NCBI GenBank assembly: GCA_941918925.1
Contig: OW799234.1
Span: 74,048,543 to 74,112,542 of the forward strand
Length of the DNA: 64,000 nucleotides
Direction: 5' to 3'
Origin: Phyto melanocephala
Lineage: Eukaryota > Arthropoda > Insecta > Diptera > Rhinophoridae
Below, in pieces: positions 57,132 through 64,000 of the stretch. A program made the position numbers and the translations under genes. Numbering within the stretch: position 1 is the stretch's first letter; every line of letters starts with the position of its first letter. The notes under the pieces were generated by a model. That model was not told where the DNA came from, searched no databases, and saw only the letters and a list, made by a program, of their open reading frames with translations.

Positions 57132-60100
57132 TTAATTTAAGGTTAATGTTGATGAATTTGAAAGCGGGCTTCTTTTGAAATATTCGCGGTAGGCACTAAA
57201 AAGACCAGGCAACTTATTGGCACGCGTAAGAGGTCTTTTAGGTCTCAAATGCTGCTGGATTGGAAATTTCATGGTAGCCGTAGTAGTAACAGAATTAACA
57301 TGCGAATTTTTTTCACAGTCTAGCGATATGGCAGTCTTCGATTTTGGTTCTCCTGGTGAAGCAAATGTTTATATGCGTTAAAAATCCAATACTGACACGT
57401 TATCATACTTTCCACCAATACCACTCGATGATAACGTTGTTGCTGAATTGGCTAGTGGTGATTGCTGATTTTGTAAATTAAATATTAGTGAACTTGTATT
57501 TGAGCGTACAAATAATGATCGTTGGTACGTTGAAGTTGGTGTCTGAGGCTGTGTATTATTGTCTTTTTCATTTGCACTTGTTGCAACGAAGGAATGAGAT
57601 TTTTTAACAATACGTGGTGAAGGAAAACTATAAAAAAAAACAAAAAGAAGACGTATTTTTTAGTTAATATATTTTAGTTTTGGAATCGTATAAAGAATAA
57701 CTTACTAGTCCATTTCTTCATTTGTATAACACATCATTGCAGTTTTCCAGGAATCAATATTGGGATACAAAGTACTATCTATAGACACATGGAAAATAGC
57801 ATTTAATACATCCAAATCACGTTTAGTGGGCTCATTGCTGTAAGGAAAATATATATTTATTATACACACACACATATGTATCTACTTCTTTAAAATCTTT
57901 GCCATTACAATGTTTCAAGATGTTTATTTTTTATCATCAAAATAAAAATGTTCAATATTATATTTTTAATCATTTCAAATTCTTATTCCAAGCAAATCAT
58001 TTATTTTAGCCGTATTTGTTTAAAAAATTTCGAAGTACAGTTAAGATTTTAAGCATTTTTTTTTTAAATTTGTATACTTAATTCAATTTGCACCTACATT
58101 TAAAATTTTTATTACAACCGAGCATCGACTATCGACTATAGTTATTATGCGTTAATTGTAGTAAAATATTATATGAATTTTTATTTTACTAATTGTGCCT
58201 TAAATTAATTTTTTTAATAATTTTTTGCTTAAACAAAACACAAACTTTAAATATTCTTTGAATACTAAACAATGTTCCATACTCCTCAAATCACAAACGT
58301 AACTAACACTAAATAAAGACTATGCAAACGAGGAATTCTCTCCAGTTCGTTTTATTGAAAAATTTATGTTAGTGTGGCTAATACGAAACGAATTTCAGCC
58401 AAATAATAATCTTGAAATTCCAAATAATTGAGGTAAGCATTGTCAATCGATTAAAAAAGGTTTATTTTCGCTATTTCGCCTCTGTAAATAAATTTTGCAT
58501 AATCGATAATTGGCTGCATTTACTTTTATAGGAAATGTGTAAAAAAAAAATTGGTAAAAACATACATACGCTTATTTTATCTTACCCATTAATAAATATT
58601 TTATTACTATCAAGATCCAAAAGACCTAGACGTGAAGGACTTTCTACTGGAGTTCGAAAAATTTCATCCTCTTCGCTATCAGATCCACCAAAATCGGACT
58701 ACAACAATTATATAAATATGTTGAAAAAAAAAATTAGAAACAAAAGAACATCACCAATTACTTACCCAAAATTCATCTTCATCAGAAGTGCCATTCGCAG
58801 AAGTTGTTTGATCGCATTCATCGTTACTTTGAGGCAACTGCTGTTGGTTGTTTGCTTCTTTTTGAATTTTTTCTTGCTGTTTAAGACGTTGATGATTTTT
58901 ATACCGGGCTTCCATGCGATTGCGGCGACTTGTTTTGCGACTTAAATTACTTTCCCACTGGCAATAACAGTCTTTTTCTTGTGACCAAATTTTCGAACAA
59001 ATTTCTTCGGTTTTTACATTTTCCGGCTGAATTTGTTCAGCTTTTTAAAGCAAAATAAAATTATGAATATTAAATTATATACACATGTATGTTTGCATGT
59101 ATGTATGTTGCATATGATAGAAAATCGATAACTTACTAGGATGTTGCAGCATATCAAAAATACGTGAACAAACACATTCCATGTGTTCACCTCTTTCGCC
59201 CTGAGCCAGCGAAAATTTTTGTAATATAATCAAAATTTTTTCTTTTATTTGTTTCGTAACTTCTTGTGAGTTTTCAAGAAACATTGTAACTAAGTTACCT
59301 ATGCGCGAATGTACCTTTTCGAAATTGACATTCGTATAACTGGCATCTTCTTTGAAAGAGTAAATTAACGACTTAACTCTTCTTAATTCCAAAAGCAAAG
59401 CATCTATGATGGAAACCTCATTATCGATGTTGTGTATAATGATTTTAGTCATACGCCGGGCATGCACTTGCAGCGACTTTTCCACATAAGTGTAGGGTGT
59501 AGTGGACTGGTGTGACGTCGCTATTAAGGTATTAGCAGATGTATCAGCTGCAGCATTATTTGTTATTCTAAAAGCATTTTCCAAGGCATTACAAACATCG
59601 AGTATATCATCAGTCTTTTGTATGGTCTCCGATTTATTATTACGTTCATCTTGTTCCTTTTGACGTTTGCTAAGATACGCTTCCAGCTTTTTTATACCAT
59701 ATTCGGAGGCAATGTCCAAAAATTCATCTAGAAAATCCCAATATTCACGCCATTCAACATATCGTTCCCTGGCTAAAACACGGCCAATACATTCAATGCC
59801 TTTCTCGGGATCGCTATTTTTTACATGACGTTCCTTAAAGCCAGGACTATCGTAAACATCCGAAACATTTAATAGGGAATCATTATATTCCTGTACCAGT
59901 TCTATAGAGCCCACTATTGGTGAATCAATATTCGGATCACGGTAAGTGGAAAATGCTTTATTCCTAACTTTAAAAAGGAGTGGTGTACGAGGAAATTGAG
60001 CCATTTTTAGCATATTCGTTTCGAGTGTTGGCATTTTGGTCAAATGATTGTTATTGTTTGATTCTGACTTATTTTCGCACCGATTTTCTTGGGCTTCTTT

Positions 60101-61362
60101 GTCCTCATTTCCATTCTGATTTTCATCGAATAAATCATCAGTAAAGTTGTCCATAATATTCGAGTCAATAAAACCATTGCAATTCTTGCGTTGTGGTGTG
60201 GAATTGAACAGAGAACGTCTATGTGACATGATTGTGGGTGAATTAAAACTAGTGCTTAAAGCGCAGGTTGTTTTAACTGGCGTACTGTTACGCAGTTTAA
60301 TGGGTGATATATAAGAATTATTAGCAATGGGAGATGATATGTTGCTGCCCAATCTAGGAGGAGTCTTCCAACGGCGGTAAAATGTTTCAGCTCTTTCTTT
60401 TTCCATTGGTCCAGCTAAAGCTTTAATTTCCAATTTGGGTGATAGCGGATCACAGTTTAAATTCTATAATTATTCATACAATATAAGAAAGTTATATACA
60501 TATACATATGTATTTACATAATTTGTATGATAAAATTTGCAACTTACAGGTGGGTCAGTAGCCGAAAATGGTTCACCTATTTGACCGGGAATAGTGTCAT
60601 CATTAGAACGTAACACGGGTACATAATATCGTCCATCGAAAAAAGTTCTAATTTGACACTGAATGTTTATATCGCCGCGCTCACATATCATCTAAAATTG
60701 TTCATTTTAAAGTAAATAGTTATTAAAAAAAAATTAATTCAAATATGTTTTATTTTCTGTAAACACATGTTCTACATATACATACATATGTTTCTTCTAA
60801 AAAACGTTTTAAAAATGTTCACAAAATTTGTGTTTTAAACATTTGAACAGTAATTTTATCGTGTGTTTTATTAATTTACTTACATATTGCGGAAACTTGC
60901 CATCCGAATTTCGTAGCAATTTACATTGTGGATAGGAAGTTAGAACTTTTACCATTGAAACAAAACCATATTTACTGGCAAAATGCAATGGTGTCTCACA
61001 TCTACCCTTCTCTGGCATATTAAGATAATAGTCCAAAAGTTTGCCGCACAATTCCTTGCATGATTTCTCATCATTTTTATTCCCCATAAAAAGTTTTACA
61101 AATTCCGGATCAGACACAGTCTCAAGTATTAGTTGAGCTACATTTGGACTATTGGATATCGCACAAATATGCATGGCATTGTAACGATAACCTTCTTTAA
61201 GAATTGTGGGTGTATCACCTGAACTAACTAGATATCGTGGATTGGACCATATCAACTTCTTTAAACGCTGCCAATCATCATGCTTAATACATTCTCGAAA
61301 GCTTATAAGTTGTGTTCTTGTAGGTGCTCGAAATGTACTTTTCTCTATAGATTCTGTTGAAG
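57132..61362 (-). CDS. Ankle2: Ankle2 (ankyrin repeat and LEM domain protein 2), 3' part
   Basis: Eight exons on the minus strand: 61362-60884, 60691-60548, 60463-59137, 59040-58766, 58698-58586, 57837-57706, 57627-57422 and 57352-57132 (stop TAA). They give about 964 codons in agreeing phase. The 5' exons, with the membrane and LEM regions, lie beyond 64000. Diagnostic blocks: WSNPRYLVSSGDTPTILKEG, YRYNAMHICAISNSPNVAQL (ankyrin repeat), TPLHFASKYGFVSMVKVL (ankyrin repeat), MICERGDINIQCQIRTFFDG, FSATDPP, ALAGPMEKERAETFYRRWKT, and VEWREYWDFLDEFLDIASEY, which are conserved in ANKLE2. ANKLE2 works at the nuclear envelope and ER, where with PP2A it controls BAF phosphorylation so that nuclei reassemble after mitosis. 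Loss causes microcephaly in people and neuroblast defects in flies. After the conserved core the protein is Ser/Asn-rich and ends in a basic block (HLRPKRPLTRANKLPGLF). Confidence 0.93.
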
Positions 61363-61917
61363 CTGTAATAAATTAAGAGAGAGAGAGTGTCAGAGAAAGG
61401 AAGAGTAAAGCGTAAATTTGTACAAAAAAATATACATATTTTTAATTAAAAATAAAATTAAATTTAAAAAAATTCTTAGTCAAAACCTTTAGAAAATATA
61501 AACTTTATAGGATCGCAAACGAATATTGTAGAAATTTCACAAGGAATGTCAAACCAATGTCACTTTTTTGCTCTTTTGAGTTAATCATTGCATTAGATTT
61601 GTTTTTTTGCTCTATTTCATTATGATAAAATAGCTGAAGTCATACTTAACCCACAACAGCTTCATAAATAAAATGCTGGCCAATGTCACTATGAAAGCAC
61701 CTATAAAAGTTAAAGTTCAATTCCAATTTTCTCAAAAGTAAATATTTTGACATTGGTTGTTTTAGCTCCAAGCCACAGATATATATTCCCTTACACTCTC
61801 TGTGAATGATATAAAAACAGCATTTATAACCATGGTAAAACTATATACGGTGATTGCATTTCGGAGAGATTTTTTTATAAAATATATTTATATAAAATTA
61901 AACACATAGACCACAAA
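61363..61917. other. Ankle2 intron with a Repeat A fragment and MITE M2 copy 2
   Basis: 61490-61810 is a plus-strand 3' fragment of Repeat A (AAAATATAAACTTTATAGG, GAAATTTCACAAGGAATGTC). It is interrupted at about 61555-61778 by M2, whose right end TTTTAGCTCCAAGCCACAG is intact and whose left inverted repeat is deleted. Confidence 0.55.
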
Positions 61918-62051
61918 AACAAGTAAGAGCGCTATATTCGGCCGTGCCGAATCGTATATACCCTTTACAACGTGTAGTCATGCAATAACAGTAGTTTGTA
62001 TCACCATTCATCCCATATGAAATACGTACATACATATAAAAAACATACATA

Positions 62052-63348
62052 AAGAATGAGATCAGTGAAACCTTAACACACATTTTTAATTCCACCTTTC
62101 TTCATGCACAAAAAATATAACTGTTTATGATCAAGTTTGCATTTAAAAACTTGTCAAATTATGTGTACAAAATAATAGCATAATCGGATTATTAGTTTGT
62201 TTGAAAATGGATTCCGAAGAAAAAGTGCGTGAAAAAATAATACAATTTTTTTAAAAAATCCCAGTCGTACTTACAAATCTATTGCAAATGAGATAAAGGT
62301 GTCACAACAAACAGTTTCGCGTGTGATAAAAGTGTATAATGAACGTCGTAGTATTAAAAGGAAAGCTGGAAGTGGAGCTAAAAAAGGTATAACTGACCCA
62401 CAGTTAGCTTCAAAGATTGTTAGTCTTCTAAACCAAAATCCCAACCTCTCAAACCGTAAAGCCGCCTTAAAAGCAAACTGTTCCGATTTTTTTGTATGGA
62501 AGGTTCAAAGATATGAAGGCCTTAAGTCCTACAAGGTTCAGAAAGTGCCAGACAGAAATTCGAAGAAAAACTTGGATGAAAAAAGTCGTGCCAAAGAACT
62601 GCTTAGAAATTTTATCAACAAATATGAGTGTTGTATTATGGATGATGAGACTTACGTTCTTGCCGACTTTTCTCAGCTCCCAGGGCGAAGTTATTATGTG
62701 GCCGATGGAAGAGGTAATGTCGATGACCAATTTAAGTTCCAAAAAAAGACAAAGTTTCCAAAGAAGTACTTAGTTTGGCAAGCTATATGCACGTGCGGAG
62801 AAAGAAGCAGTAAATTTATTACTACTGGGACTATCAACACTGATATTTACATCAAGGAGTGCTTGCAGAAGAGGTTGCTTCCATTCATACGAAAACACAA
62901 TAAGTCAACATATTTTTGGCCCGACCTAGCGTCGTGTCATTATAGTAAATCTGCAGCAGAATGGTATAAAACAAATAATATAGTGGTAGTGCCAAAAGAA
63001 GCAAATCCACCTAATTGTCCAGAACTAAGGCCCATCGAACGTTACTGGGCTTTAGTCAAAAGAGTGCTGAAGGATACAAAACAAGTTGCTAATACTACTA
63101 AACTTTTTTCCCAGAAATGGTCTTATTCCAGAAATAAAGATACTAAGGATACCATCAAAACCCTCATGGTCTCAATTCCGGAAAAGGTGAAACAGTTCAT
63201 CAAAAAAAGCTGAATTTTTACAAAAAGCATTAATATTTTAATTTACTGTTATTTTATTGTTAAACCACGCTATTTTCATTAAAATGGATTAATTCGTTTC
63301 AAAGTTATTGCGTTTTATTCGTGTTAGGGTTTTATCGATCTCATTCTT
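62052..63348 (+). mobile_element. Tc1/mariner element, 1297 bp, DD37E type
   Basis: Ends AAGAATGAGATCAGTGAAAC and, from the other strand, AAGAATGAGATCGATAAAAC share an inverted repeat of about 28 bp with mismatches. TA flanks both sides (62050-62051 and 63349-63350). Removing the element and one TA restores the CATACATATATAAAAAC order of other Repeat A copies. It encodes a nearly intact transposase. Confidence 0.92.
62207..63213 (+). pseudogene. Tc1/mariner transposase with one frameshift
   Basis: The natural start is MDSEEKVREKIIQFF at 62207. A run of seven T and six A (62246-62258) is one base out of frame, after which the reading continues KNPSRTYKSIANEIKVSQQT and stays open to the stop at 63213. 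N-terminal paired-like helix-turn-helix: SIANEIKVSQQTVSRVIKVY, then KAALKANCSDFFVWKVQRYE. Catalytic residues: IMDDETYV (first Asp), TYFWPDLASCHYS (second Asp), PPNCPELRPIERYW (Glu of PIERYW). There are 37 residues between the second Asp and the Glu, so DD37E. Length of about 335 aa is normal. Apart from the homopolymer slip nothing looks broken, so the copy is young. A sequencing error in the run is possible. Confidence 0.88.
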
Positions 63349-64000
63349 TATATAAAAACATCCCATTGCAAAATTATAAAATTACGTATGTATGTTAAAA
63401 AAAAAATAAAAAAAAAATTTTTTAAAAAATTAAAAAAAAATTAAAAAAAAAATTTTAAAAAAAATAATAAAAATATATATAATAAATATAAAACAAAAAA
63501 AAAATAAAAAAAAATTAAAAAAAAAGTTTTAAAATAATATAAAAATATAAATAATATATTAAATAAAAATAAAAAAATTAAAAAAATATATATATAAAAA
63601 AAAAATTTTTTTGGCTCAGCTGAGATTCGATGCCACATTTTCTCTAACGTTTGTATGTATGTATGTATGTATGTTGTTGTTGTAATGTTTTTGTGAAAAA
63701 AAAATCGAGGTGGTCGTGGGTTTTTGCTCATATCTCAGTTGTTTATGTACCGATGTTTTTGATTTTCAATACTGATCTACTCCCAAATATTTCTGATATT
63801 TTAATACTTCACCCGTCCAAGCGATGTCGGGGGGCTACAAAAAATTGATTTCAACATACACACGGACAGACGGACAGAGCTTAATCGACTTTACTATTCA
63901 TAAGCTTTCAGAAAATATATACTTTATGGGGCCGGAAATAAAAATTGTAGAAATTTCACACGGAATGACAAACCTATATATACCCTTTTTCACTGTGTGA

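Larger units (their letters stand above)
61918..64000 (+). repeat. Repeat A copy 9, split by a Tc1/mariner element; cut by window end
   Basis: The 5' part 61918-62051 (palindrome TTCGGCCGTGCCGAA) and the 3' part 63349-64000 (AT-only middle, GGCTCAGCTGAGATTCGATG, hairpin TTTTTCACTGTGTGA) flank the mariner element. The last few bases of the hairpin lie outside the window. Confidence 0.88.

Noticed and set aside
61390..64000. Upstream Ankle2 exons within the window
   Set aside because: This stretch is filled by Repeat A, M2 and the mariner element. No frame resembling the N-terminal membrane or LEM region was found, so those exons must lie beyond 64000.
1..64000. CRISPR array, bacterial operon or viral genome
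   Set aside because: No regularly spaced direct repeats with unique spacers, and no polycistronic gene order. All genes are split by spliceosomal introns.

Overview
This window looks like a nuclear segment from a higher fly, probably a calyptrate (blow-fly or house-fly type). It is very AT-rich, it has GT-AG introns of which several are only 60-75 nt, and one gene is recognisable as the ankyrin-repeat protein Ankle2. There are no operons or ribosome-binding sites. Three split genes sit in a sea of nested mobile elements. I read every splice site by eye and checked that codon phase is kept across each junction.

Layout. (1) 1-26989 has no convincing protein-coding exon. It holds short inverted-repeat elements, a pogo/Tigger remnant, two Helitrons with internal tandem arrays plus one 139-bp Helitron, fragments of DD41D-type transposons, a 129-bp near-perfect palindrome and a hAT-like element with an 8-bp target duplication. 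(2) 26990-34582, plus strand: a four-exon gene for a single-pass membrane protein of 459 aa that I cannot name. Its 5.65-kb intron 2 holds a stack of insertions: a non-autonomous hAT inside a dispersed repeat, and a Penelope-like retroelement (reverse transcriptase, GIY-YIG endonuclease, hammerhead-like motif) inside another copy of that repeat. The Penelope copy itself carries a 137-bp MITE. (3) 34583-44618 is intergenic, with a broken DD41D transposase, an unassigned GC-richer block, a PIF/Harbinger element and repeats. (4) 44619-50004, minus strand: an eight-exon TPR protein of 575 aa resembling TTC25/ODAD4. (5) 50005-57131 is intergenic, with a second Harbinger element and a long-terminal-repeat-type DNA transposon. 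(6) 57132-61362, minus strand: the last eight exons of Ankle2. Its 5' end lies beyond the window. Its upstream intron holds a Tc1/mariner element inside another repeat copy.

One dispersed repeat, called Repeat A here, occurs at least nine times at 0.65-0.75 kb. It has a palindrome near its 5' end, an AT-rich middle and a hairpin at its 3' terminus. Comparing a filled and an empty site suggests it inserts without a target duplication, as rolling-circle elements do. Repeat A and Harbinger elements are inserted into each other, so their active periods overlapped. The three genes show no functional link that the sequence can reveal.
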